Shown here: positions 56,770 to 64,000 of the stretch, one piece after another
Layout: each line of letters begins with the position of its first letter
Position numbering within the stretch: position 1 is the stretch's first letter
Assembly: GCA_030167125.1 (NCBI GenBank)
Contig: CP126531.1
Location: forward strand, 1,922,001 to 1,986,000
DNA: 64,000 nt
Source of the DNA: Rhodanobacteraceae bacterium
GTDB taxonomy: Bacteria; Pseudomonadota; Gammaproteobacteria; Xanthomonadales; Rhodanobacteraceae
Direction of reading: 5' to 3'
The notes under the pieces: model-generated
Databases searched by the model: none
Seen by the model: only the letters and a program-made list of their open reading frames with translations
What the model was told of the DNA's origin: nothing
Translations under genes and position numbers: made by a program

Positions 56770-57342
56770 ATGGGGAACCCGATCGACGCGTGGTTCGTAC
56801 GCGAAGTGCTTGTGCACGAACAGGCGCTGATGCGCTTTCTGCGCCGCAACTGGCGCGACCACGACGAAATCCACGACCTGCGGCAGGAGGTTTACGTGCG
56901 CGTGTACGAAGCCGCCACGCGCCGCATGCCCGATTCCCCGAAGTCGTTCCTGTTTGCCACCGCCCGCAACCTGCTGGTCGATCGCGTCCGCCACCAGCGC
57001 ATCGTGCCCATCACGGCGGTGGGTGATATCGAGCAGTTGCACGTCATGGAAGATGAGCTGGAGCCGGCACGCTGGCTGGGCGGCCGCGAGGCGCTGGCGC
57101 GGCTGGCGCGTGCGCTCGACCGCCTGCCGGACCGCTGCCGCGAAGTGGTCTGGTTGCGGCGGATCGAGGACTTGCCGCAAAAGGAAATCGCGCGCCGGCT
57201 CGGCATCAGCGAAAAGACCGTCGAAAAACACATTGCCAAGGGATCACGGATGCTGGCGGATCATTTCCACGGAGGAATGGATGCGGGCAATGCGCCGCGC
57301 AAGGCACGCGGCGCGCACCACTGGCTGCGCAGATCGACATGA
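56770..57342 (+). CDS. ECF sigma factor, FecI-like
   Basis: 190 residues with sigma region 2 (MRFLRRNWRDHDEIHDLRQE, SPKSFLFATARNLLVDRVRH) and region 4 (LDRLPDRCREVVWLRRIEDL, KEIARRLGISEKTVEKHIAK). FecI-type factors switch on a neighbouring TonB-receptor gene in response to a signal through FecR. The ATG at 56770 gives the usual length. The stop overlaps the fecR ATG (ATGA). Confidence 0.92.
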   Translation: MGNPIDAWFVREVLVHEQALMRFLRRNWRDHDEIHDLRQEVYVRVYEAATRRMPDSPKSFLFATARNLLVDRVRHQRIVPITAVGDIEQLHVMEDELEPARWLGGREALARLARALDRLPDRCREVVWLRRIEDLPQKEIARRLGISEKTVEKHIAKGSRMLADHFHGGMDAGNAPRKARGAHHWLRRST

Positions 57343-58406
57343 CGGACAACCATCGACAAATCGAGCGTGATGCCGCGCTGTGGCTGGCCCGGCGCGACGC
57401 GGGCGGCTGGGCCGACCGGCAGCAGGCCGCGCTGGATGCGTGGCTAAACGCCAACCTCGCGCACCGCGTGGCGTTCCTGCGCCTGGAAGCCGCGTGGGAC
57501 GAAACCGCACGCCTGAAAACGTTCGCCACCGGCGACGCGAGCGCGCGCATTCCCGCGCGCGGCGAATGGGCGCAGTCGCCCTATTTCGCTCTGCCGCATG
57601 TGCGCGCCGCTGCGATGCGCGGCCGTCGAACCGCCGCACGCCGGCCGCGCCGCTGGCCGATGTTCGCGGGCCTCGCGGCGAGCCTGCTCATCGCCGCCGC
57701 AGCCATCGGCGCTTTCGCATGGCGCGACTACACGCGCGTCGATCGCGGGGCGTGGGAAACCGCGCTGGGCGGGCAGCGCGTGGTGAACCTGCCGGATGGT
57801 TCGACCGCCACGCTGGGCAGCGCAACCGACATGCGCATGGCTTTTTCGCGCAACGAGCGCGACCTGAAACTCACCCGCGGCGAAGCCTTCTTCGATGTCG
57901 CACATGATCCCGCGCGGCCGTTCGTGGTGCACGCGAACGGCTACCGCGTCATCGCCGTCGGCACGCGTTTCGACGTGCGCCGCGACGCGGGCCAGTTGCG
58001 GGTGGTGGTGACGCGCGGACTGGTGCGCTTGCAGTCGGCGCACGATCCGTCGCAACCCGCCTCGATGCTTCCCGCGGGCAGCATCGCCACCGTTGCCGGC
58101 GATGAAGTGGCGGTGCAGCACGTGGCGCCCGACGAGGCCGCGCAGGCCCTCAGCTGGCGCAGCGGCTTCGTGGTGTTCCATGCCACCCCGCTCGCGGAAG
58201 CGGTGCGGGAATTCAACCGCTACAACGCGCGCCAGATCGTCATCGCCGATCCGTCGCTGGACACGCTGCGCGTCGGCGGCAACTTCAAGCTCGACAACAG
58301 CGATGCATTCGTGCGGCTGATGCAGTCCGTCTTCCCGGTGCAGGCGCAGCAACGCGACCATGAGGTCGTGCTGACGCGCAAGGCGCAGGCACGCGCCGCC
58401 CGTTGA
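57339..58406 (+). CDS. FecR-family anti-sigma / transmembrane signal protein
   Basis: 355 residues. N-terminal cytoplasmic domain with ALWLARRDAGGWADRQQAAL and a conserved Trp in AAWDETARL, one membrane helix (about 107-128, MFAGLAASLLIAAAAIGAFAW), a periplasmic FecR domain (TRGEAFFDVAHDPARPFVVH, AVGTRFDV) and a C-terminal DUF4974/STN-like region (FNRYNARQIVIADPSLDTL). It would relay receptor occupancy to the sigma factor. It overlaps both neighbours by 4 nt. Confidence 0.92.
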   Translation: MTDNHRQIERDAALWLARRDAGGWADRQQAALDAWLNANLAHRVAFLRLEAAWDETARLKTFATGDASARIPARGEWAQSPYFALPHVRAAAMRGRRTAARRPRRWPMFAGLAASLLIAAAAIGAFAWRDYTRVDRGAWETALGGQRVVNLPDGSTATLGSATDMRMAFSRNERDLKLTRGEAFFDVAHDPARPFVVHANGYRVIAVGTRFDVRRDAGQLRVVVTRGLVRLQSAHDPSQPASMLPAGSIATVAGDEVAVQHVAPDEAAQALSWRSGFVVFHATPLAEAVREFNRYNARQIVIADPSLDTLRVGGNFKLDNSDAFVRLMQSVFPVQAQQRDHEVVLTRKAQARAAR

Positions 58407-58489
58407 CGATCGGCGGCGCGGAAGGGGGGATCGCGCGCGCTGGTTCGTCCCATACGGGAAAGGCGCCACGTCGGCGCATGGGAGGGGAC

Positions 58490-61400
58490 ATGTTCAAACC
58501 GTTCGCGCGTTGCGTGTTGTGCCTGGCCTTGTTGTCGCCCGCACTGGCTTTCGCCCAGGCGGCGCAGATCGACGTGCCGGCCGGCAATCTCGTCACCGCG
58601 CTGGATGCGCTGGCGCACCAGACCGGCATGCAGTTCGTCTACAGCGCCGACCAGCTCGACGGCCTGCGCACGCGCGGAGCGCACGGCCAGCTCGCGCCGC
58701 AACAGGCGCTCGCCGAACTGCTGGCCGGCACCGGCTACCACGCACGCAACGATCCGTCGGGCGCCGTGGTGATCGTCAAGGATGAGGCGCGGCGGGCGCC
58801 GCCGGCATCCAGCGCGTCCGCGCCACGCACGGAAACGCAACCGTCCAAGACCCTGGAGGAAGTCGTGGTCACCGGTTCGCGCATTCCGCGCTCGCAGATC
58901 GAAGGCCCTGCGCCGGTGGTCACCATCACGGCGCAGGACATCGCGCAGCGCGGTTTCGCCAACGTGCCCGACTTGATGACTTCGCTGACGCAGAACCTCG
59001 GCGCGCTCGACAACAACCAGTACACCGACGGCTTCTCGCCGGGCGCGCAGGCGGTGGACCTGCGCGGGCTCGGTCCCAACCACACGTTGGTGCTGGTGAA
59101 TGGCCGGCGCATTGCCGACTATCCGCAGTCCTACGGCGGCAACAGCAACTTCACCGACATTTCCAACATCCCGACCGCGCTGATCGATCGCGTGGAAATC
59201 CTCTCGGGCAGCGCGTCAGCGGTGTACGGCTCCGATGCGATGTCCGGCGTCATCAACTTCATCCTGAAGAAGAAAATCGACGGCACCACCATCGACTACC
59301 GCGCGGGCGGCACCCAGCACGGCGGCGGCGGCTCGCAACGCCTGGACATCACCAGCGGTTTCTCGAAGGGCAAGTTCGATGTCGTGTACGGCCTTGAACT
59401 CGTCGACGAGCATCCGCTGTGGGCATTCCAGCGCAGCTTCACCGATTCGCGCCTGGACAGCCCGGCCAATCCCTCCAGGATCAACGCCAGCCGCAACTTC
59501 GTGCGCGAGGATATTTACGGCGATTATCTCGATCCCGGCGAGGCCACGTGCAATGCCCTCTCCTATCTCGACAAGGGCACGATCTTCTACGCCTCGCGCG
59601 CGGGTTACGCCCCGGACGGCGGGCCCGGCTACTACTGCGGCAGCTATGCCGACGTCGGTTACGGCACATTGGAGAACGGCCGAAAGATGGCCAACTTCTT
59701 CGGTTCGGCCACCTATCACCTCAACAGCTATACCGACCTGTATGTCGACGTGTTGGCCGGAACCTCGCACCAGGACAGCTACAACACGCCGCTGCGCTGG
59801 TACAACTGCGAGCCGCTGAACGGCGATTGCACGGATACGCCGTTCTACAACATTGCCACCGGGCAGCTCGAACTCTGGGGCCGCGACTATTTCACGATCG
59901 AGGAAAACGGCGGCTTCAAGCCCGGGATGATTCGCAACATCAACAATACGCTCTCGCTCAACACCGGCATCAAGGGCACCTTCGGCGCAGACAGCGACTG
60001 GAATTACGAGGCCAATTTCGAGCACTCGCAGAACAAGCTGGAGGAAAAATGGCCGGCGCTGGTCGCGGCCAAGGCGCAGGCGCTGTATCTGGGTCCGTCG
60101 CTGGGTGACTACTACGAAGGCGGCGTGGACACCGGCTATCAGATGTACAACGCGCCACTGAGCCGTCTGTATACACCGCTGACCGTCGCGCAGTTCCGTT
60201 CCATCACCCAGGATTCCATCGACCACGACAAGAGCCGCGCCGAAAACTGGTCGCTCACGCTCACCAACACCAACCTGTTCAAGCTGCCGGCGGGGCCGGT
60301 TGGCTTTGCCGCCATTGCGGAATACGGCACGTCGTATTTCGGATTGAAGGCCGACCCCCTGTCGCTGGACGGCAGCTACTACGGCCTGCACAACACCGAT
60401 GCCGTGGGTTCACGAGCCCATGCCGCGGTGGGCTACGAGTTCAGCGTCCCGGTGTTCTCCAAACTGACGATGACCACGGCCGGGCGTTACGATCGCTATG
60501 AATACAGCGACACCAGTTCGGGCAAGTTCACCTACGCGCTCGGCCTCGAATACCGCCCGATCGAAAGTCTGCTGCTGCGCGGCTCGTATTCGACGGGCTT
60601 CCGCGCACCCGACCTTTCCTATCTCTACGCCGGCATGAGCGGCTCGAGTTCCGGTGGCACCGACTACTACCAATGCCGATTGCTGTACCCCGATACCGGC
60701 CCCGACTTTTTCGACAATTGCCCGCTGGGCGACGTGAGCTTCAATGGCCGCAGCCACGGCAGCACCGCATTGAAGGACGAAACCAGCAAGTCGTTCACCT
60801 ATGGTTTCGTGTTCGCGCCCACGCCGAACTTCGACGTCAGCGCAGACTATTACCGCATCAAGCTCAACAACGAAGTGGTCTATCAGGACAGCGATACCAT
60901 CCTGCGCGAAGAAGCCGATTGCCGTCTCGGCCAGTTGGACGTCAACTCATCTTTCTGCCAGCAGGTGTTGAGCCAGGTCGTGCGCAATCCTCCGACCGCT
61001 TCGTTCAATCCCAATGGCATTACCTCGGTGCTGGTGCTGCCGATCAACGCGGCCATCGACCAAACCTCAGGCGTGGACTTGAACGCGCACTACCGGCTGC
61101 GCACGGCGCGCGCCGGCACGTTCGATTTCAATTTCGGCGCCACCTACGTGATCATGCACAAGACGCAGTTGAGCGCCGACTCGCCCGTCGACAACGAACT
61201 CACGGATCTTTTCACTTGGCTCGTTCCGCGCACGAAGGCGAACGCGTCGGTGACCTGGAACTTCCACGACTTCACCACCACGCTGTATGGTTCGCGGCTC
61301 GGCGGCATTCCGAATTACGACGGCACCCAGCGCATGGGTCCGACTTTCCTGTACAACCTCACGATGGGTTACAAGGTCACGCCAGGCATCAACGTTTCAC

Positions 61401-61549
61401 TGGTCGTGGACAACCTCTTCGACGCGCGGCCGCCGCGCGACACCACCTGGACCAGTTATCCGTATTACTCGCGCAACTGGTTCAGCGCGGTCGGGCGCGC
61501 GTATTTCGTGGAGATGAGCATGAAGTTCGGCGGGACCAACGGCGGATGA
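58490..61549 (+). CDS. TonB-dependent receptor with STN signalling domain
   Basis: 1019 residues from the ATG at 58490, preceded by GGAGGGG. Signal peptide (ending AFA), STN domain (about 25-95), a TonB-box-like EEVVVTGSRI, plug (DVPAGN-type region then VDLRGLGPNHTLVLVNGRR) and a 22-strand barrel. Four Cys pairs in surface loops (for example NCEPLNGDC, QCRLL...NCPLGD) suggest disulfide-tied loops. The STN domain fits sensing through FecR. The substrate is unknown; the S51 peptidase gene next door suggests a peptide or cyanophycin fragment. Confidence 0.9.
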   Translation: MFKPFARCVLCLALLSPALAFAQAAQIDVPAGNLVTALDALAHQTGMQFVYSADQLDGLRTRGAHGQLAPQQALAELLAGTGYHARNDPSGAVVIVKDEARRAPPASSASAPRTETQPSKTLEEVVVTGSRIPRSQIEGPAPVVTITAQDIAQRGFANVPDLMTSLTQNLGALDNNQYTDGFSPGAQAVDLRGLGPNHTLVLVNGRRIADYPQSYGGNSNFTDISNIPTALIDRVEILSGSASAVYGSDAMSGVINFILKKKIDGTTIDYRAGGTQHGGGGSQRLDITSGFSKGKFDVVYGLELVDEHPLWAFQRSFTDSRLDSPANPSRINASRNFVREDIYGDYLDPGEATCNALSYLDKGTIFYASRAGYAPDGGPGYYCGSYADVGYGTLENGRKMANFFGSATYHLNSYTDLYVDVLAGTSHQDSYNTPLRWYNCEPLNGDCTDTPFYNIATGQLELWGRDYFTIEENGGFKPGMIRNINNTLSLNTGIKGTFGADSDWNYEANFEHSQNKLEEKWPALVAAKAQALYLGPSLGDYYEGGVDTGYQMYNAPLSRLYTPLTVAQFRSITQDSIDHDKSRAENWSLTLTNTNLFKLPAGPVGFAAIAEYGTSYFGLKADPLSLDGSYYGLHNTDAVGSRAHAAVGYEFSVPVFSKLTMTTAGRYDRYEYSDTSSGKFTYALGLEYRPIESLLLRGSYSTGFRAPDLSYLYAGMSGSSSGGTDYYQCRLLYPDTGPDFFDNCPLGDVSFNGRSHGSTALKDETSKSFTYGFVFAPTPNFDVSADYYRIKLNNEVVYQDSDTILREEADCRLGQLDVNSSFCQQVLSQVVRNPPTASFNPNGITSVLVLPINAAIDQTSGVDLNAHYRLRTARAGTFDFNFGATYVIMHKTQLSADSPVDNELTDLFTWLVPRTKANASVTWNFHDFTTTLYGSRLGGIPNYDGTQRMGPTFLYNLTMGYKVTPGINVSLVVDNLFDARPPRDTTWTSYPYYSRNWFSAVGRAYFVEMSMKFGGTNGG

Positions 61550-61582
61550 AGCACCGCCTGTTGTCCGCAGCTTTCGCTTGAA

Positions 61583-61626
61583 CCCTCTCCCCTCGGGAGA
61601 GGGAAATAAAGCCTGCAAGCGATCTA
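61583..61626. terminator. Hairpin and REP arm between TonB receptor and ychF
   Basis: CCCTCTCCC-CTC-GGGAGAGGG (61583-61603) is a 9-bp perfect stem followed by AAATAAA; it can serve both convergent genes. Behind it, on the minus strand, TAGATCGCTTGCAGGC resembles the REP arm TAGGAGCCTGCTTGCAGG; its TAG is the ychF stop. Confidence 0.65.
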
Positions 61627-62715
61627 CACGTTGAAGCGGAAGTGCAGCACGTCGCCTTCCTGCACGCGGTAGTCCTTGCCTTCCAGCCGCAGCCGGCCCG
61701 CGTCGCGCGCGCCGGCTTCGCCACGGAATTTCACGTAGTCGTCGAACGACACGGTTTCGGCGCGGATGAAGCCTTTCTCGAAATCGGTATGGATCACGCC
61801 GGCGGCCTGCGGCGCGGTGGCGCCGCGCTTGACCGTCCACGCGCGCACTTCCTTTTCGCCGGCGGTGAAATAGGTTTGCAGCCCGAGCAGCGTGTAGGCC
61901 GCGCGGATCACGCGATCGAGTCCCGGTTCGCTCAAACCCATCGAAGCGAGGAATTCGCCGCGGTCGGCTTCGTCGAGCTGCGCCAGTTCCTCTTCGATCG
62001 CGGCGCACACCGGCACCACTACCGCGCCTTCGGTTTCCGCGCGCTTGTGTACCGCGTCGAGGTACGGATTGCTCTCGAAACCGTCCTCGCGCACGTTGGC
62101 GACGTACATCAGCGGTTTCATCGTCAACAGGAACAGGTCGCGGATCGCGGCGCGCTCCTCGTCGTTCAATTCAACCGATCGCGCTGCCTTGCCCTCGTTC
62201 AACGCGGCGCGCAACTTCTCCAGCACCGGGCGCTTGGCCATCGCTTCCTTGTCGTTGGCCTTGGCGGCCTTCTCGACACGCGCCAGCGCCTTGTCCACCG
62301 ATTCGAGATCGGCCAGAGCCAATTCCGTGTCGATGGTTTCGATGTCGGCAATCGGATCGATCTTGCCCGCGACGTGCACGATGTCGGGGTGCTCGAAGCA
62401 GCGCACCACGTGCGCGATCGCATCGACTTCGCGGATGTGCGCGAGGAATTTGTTGCCGAGGCCCTCGCCCTGCGACGCGCCCGCCACCAGTCCCGCGATG
62501 TCCACGAACTCCACGGACGCCGGGATGATCTTCTGCGGATGCACGATGTCCGCGAGTTGCGCGAGGCGCGGATCGGGCACCGGCACCACGCCTACGTTGG
62601 GATCGATCGTGCAGAACGGGAAATTCGCCGCGGCGATGCCCGCTTTCGTCAGCGCGTTGAAGAGCGTGGACTTGCCGACGTTGGGCAAGCCGACGATGCC
62701 GCATTGGATGGCCAT
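61624..62715 (-). CDS. ychF: Redox-regulated ATPase YchF
   Basis: 363 residues of the OBG-related P-loop ATPase family. G1 GLPNVGKST, a helical coiled insert and a C-terminal TGS domain ([20 protein letters not shown]) are present. YchF prefers ATP, binds ribosomes and influences oxidative-stress sensitivity. pth upstream is the usual partner. Start [12 protein letters not shown] at 62715; an in-frame ATG at 62784 would translate the repeat. Confidence 0.96.
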   Translation of the reverse strand: MAIQCGIVGLPNVGKSTLFNALTKAGIAAANFPFCTIDPNVGVVPVPDPRLAQLADIVHPQKIIPASVEFVDIAGLVAGASQGEGLGNKFLAHIREVDAIAHVVRCFEHPDIVHVAGKIDPIADIETIDTELALADLESVDKALARVEKAAKANDKEAMAKRPVLEKLRAALNEGKAARSVELNDEERAAIRDLFLLTMKPLMYVANVREDGFESNPYLDAVHKRAETEGAVVVPVCAAIEEELAQLDEADRGEFLASMGLSEPGLDRVIRAAYTLLGLQTYFTAGEKEVRAWTVKRGATAPQAAGVIHTDFEKGFIRAETVSFDDYVKFRGEAGARDAGRLRLEGKDYRVQEGDVLHFRFNV

Positions 62716-62723
62716 CAGGAGCT

Positions 62724-62920
62724 CCGGGACTCGGGACTCGGGACTCGGAACTCGGAATTCGGCAAGCTTGAAGTCATGTTGCAATCACCACAAATGCGAG
62801 GAGTACGGTCGAGGAATATCGGGAAGTACTAAAGAGAACCTTCTGTGCACCCGCGATACGAATTGATGGAAGGCAACAGCAGCTTTTCACGAGTCCCGAG
62901 TCCCGAGTCCCGAGTCCCGG
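62724..62920. repeat. Inverted heptad arrays between pth and ychF (GGGACTC family)
   Basis: Left arm 62724-62760 with GGGACTC/GGAACTC units, right arm 62890-62920 with four complementary units. The 130-nt loop includes CAACAGCAGCTTTTC beside the right arm, like the short loops of the other copies. The right arm is partly coding: it forms the last ten residues and the stop of pth. Confidence 0.87.
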
Positions 62921-63492
62921 CTTGTATGCAACCGCTTCATCGCCTCGTTGAACTCGCCCGCAACCATCAGCGGCAACAAATCCAAGGCACGCGTGATCGC
63001 ATCCAGCATCGCGTCTTCGTCCGCCGCGGAGGGATTGCCGAGCACCCACGGCGTCACGCGGTTGCGGTCGCCAGGATGGCCGATGCCGATGCGCAGGCGA
63101 TGGAACTTCCCGTGCCCAAGCTGCGCGATGATGTCGCGGATGCCGTTCTGGCCGCCGTGGCCGCCGTCGAATTTCAGTCGCGCGGTGCCGGGCGGCAGAT
63201 CCAGGTCGTCGTGCACGACCAGCAATTCTTCGGGCGCGAGCTTCCAGTAATTGAGAGCGGCCACGACGGCGCGGCCGCTCTCGTTCATGAAGGTCGCGGG
63301 TTTGATCACCCGCACCTGCTCGCCGCCGACCGCAACGCGGCACGCTTCGGCATGCAGGCGGTTCTCGAAACCGAAACGCTGACCCGCGCCCGTCGCCAGC
63401 ACGTCGGCAAACCAGAAGCCGGCGTTGTGGCGGTTGCGCAGGTATTCCGGGCCGGGGTTGCCGAGGCCAGCAACGAGACGAATTCCCGCCAT
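62887..63492 (-). CDS. pth: Peptidyl-tRNA hydrolase
   Basis: 201 residues. GLGNPGPEY with N12, the catalytic H22 in RNRHNAGFW, and VHDDLDLPPG are intact. The enzyme recycles peptidyl-tRNA released from ribosomes. The last residues ([12 protein letters not shown]) are encoded by the GGGACTC array and the TGA stop lies at its edge, so the native C terminus has been replaced or extended by repeat sequence. It lies between rplY and ychF, the canonical order. Confidence 0.95.
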   Translation of the reverse strand: MAGIRLVAGLGNPGPEYLRNRHNAGFWFADVLATGAGQRFGFENRLHAEACRVAVGGEQVRVIKPATFMNESGRAVVAALNYWKLAPEELLVVHDDLDLPPGTARLKFDGGHGGQNGIRDIIAQLGHGKFHRLRIGIGHPGDRNRVTPWVLGNPSAADEDAMLDAITRALDLLPLMVAGEFNEAMKRLHTSRDSGLGTRDS

Positions 63493-63504
63493 GTCACTCG
63501 CACC

Positions 63505-63668
63505 ACACCCTCACCCCTTGCCCTCTCCCGCAAGCGGGCGAGGGGGAGTGATCGTCGCGCTGCGCGCGACAGCGCCATTGAATGAAGCTGAGTCGAATTC
63601 CGGGCATGCCGTTGCATGCGGCGACCCCACCGCACGACGTGGTGGGGTCGCCTGCAAGCAGGCTCCTA
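63505..63668. repeat. Two repeats between rplY and pth
   Basis: 63521-63548: CCCTCTCCCGC-AA-GCGGGCGAGGGGGAG hairpin with 7-nt-spaced C-tracts. 63620-63652: GGCGACCCCACC and GGTGGGGTCGCC, 12-bp perfect stem, followed by a REP arm to 63668 whose TAG (TAGGAGCCTGCTTGCAGG on the minus strand) is the rplY stop. Confidence 0.8.
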
Positions 63669-64000
63669 CTTTTTCTCGGCCGGCTTCTTGTCGCCGGCCG
63701 CGGGCGCCGCGGTCTTCGCCGCTTCGCCACCCGCTGCCGGAGCGGCCGCGCCTTCGGTCGTCGCGCCTTCGGCGGCTGCGGCTTCCGCCGGAGCCTCCTC
63801 GACTTCCTCGCGGACAGCCTGCGCGGACACGACGGTGTGGTCGTATTCCTTGCCGAGCTTCAGTTCCGGAATCTCGACGCCCGGCGGAAGCTTGAGGTCG
63901 GACATGTGCACGACGTCGCCCAGCTTCAGTTCGGCGAGATCGAGGTCGATGTGCTCGGGCAGGTCCTTCGGCAGGCACGACACTTCGACCTGGGTCTGGT
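63666..64000 (-). CDS. rplY: 50S ribosomal protein L25 (general stress protein Ctc type), N terminus outside window
   Basis: C-terminal 110 residues of the long (Ctc/TL5) form of L25: VEVSCLPKDLPEHIDLDLAE and LKLGDVVHMSDLKLPPGVEI are the TL5 domain, then an Ala/Glu-rich tail ending KKPAEKK. L25 binds 5S rRNA. The TAG stop is part of a REP arm. In this order rplY-pth-ychF is the common gammaproteobacterial arrangement. Confidence 0.93.
   Translation of the reverse strand, partial: QTQVEVSCLPKDLPEHIDLDLAELKLGDVVHMSDLKLPPGVEIPELKLGKEYDHTVVSAQAVREEVEEAPAEAAAAEGATTEGAAAPAAGGEAAKTAAPAAGDKKPAEKK

Noticed and set aside
62724..62784. Longer YchF N terminus starting at 62784.
   Set aside because: The extra residues are translated heptad repeat ([10 protein letters not shown]); family homology starts at 62715.

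Overview
The window is a 64 kb piece of a high-GC gammaproteobacterial chromosome. The gene order (one uninterrupted minus-strand run tRNA-Tyr/Gly/Thr, tuf, tRNA-Trp, secE-nusG-rplKAJL-rpoBC-rpsLG-fusA-tuf and then the S10, spc and alpha clusters to rplQ), the class II DAHP synthase, the miaB-phoH-ybeY-corC block and the dense REP-like intergenic repeats point to the Xanthomonadales (Lysobacterales), probably the Rhodanobacteraceae. The order is a fairly safe inference; the family is a guess.

Layout. 1-1323: a Pit phosphate transporter (cut by the window edge) with its DUF47 partner. 1531-6724: a DUF21/CBS/CorC membrane protein, a Phd/RelE-type toxin-antitoxin pair, trmJ divergent from suhB, and a lytic transglycosylase. 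6851-14080: miaB, phoH(ybeZ), ybeY, corC(ybeX), a DUF4105/Lnb-like membrane protein where enterobacteria carry lnt, corA, and convergent lgt. 14177-16679: mug, class II DAHP synthase, dsbB. 16793-49328: the translation/transcription megacluster, all on the minus strand, with two near-identical tuf genes about 17 kb apart and four tRNA genes. 49818-49886 is a truncated second copy of tRNA-Tyr. 50353-54952: a compact four-gene chaperone-usher operon of the Csu / spore-coat-U type. 54968-61549: a META-domain lipoprotein, a secreted cyanophycinase-like S51 peptidase and, divergently, an ECF sigma factor, FecR and a TonB-dependent receptor. 61624-64000: ychF, pth and the start-truncated rplY (L25).

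The coding content is mostly housekeeping. The unexplained structure is in the spaces between genes. At least a dozen self-complementary arrays sit within about 0-20 nt after stop codons, many inside essential operons (rpoB-rpoC, rplA-rplJ, nusG-rplK, rplR-rpsE, rpsN-rpsH, secY-rpsM, fusA-tuf). Several unrelated sequence families share one design: short tandem units, usually 7 nt and G-tract based, in one arm, a short loop often carrying an AAAAGC...GCTT motif, and a complementary C-rich arm. In seven genes (mug, DAHP synthase, secY, rplR, nusG, ychF, rplY) the TAG stop codon forms the first bases of such a repeat, and in pth the repeat encodes the last residues and the TGA stop. Other points of interest are the Lnb-like protein in the lnt position, the cyanophycinase/TonB/FecIR locus, the tandem hairpins after both tuf genes, and a duplicated translation start in the DUF47 gene.
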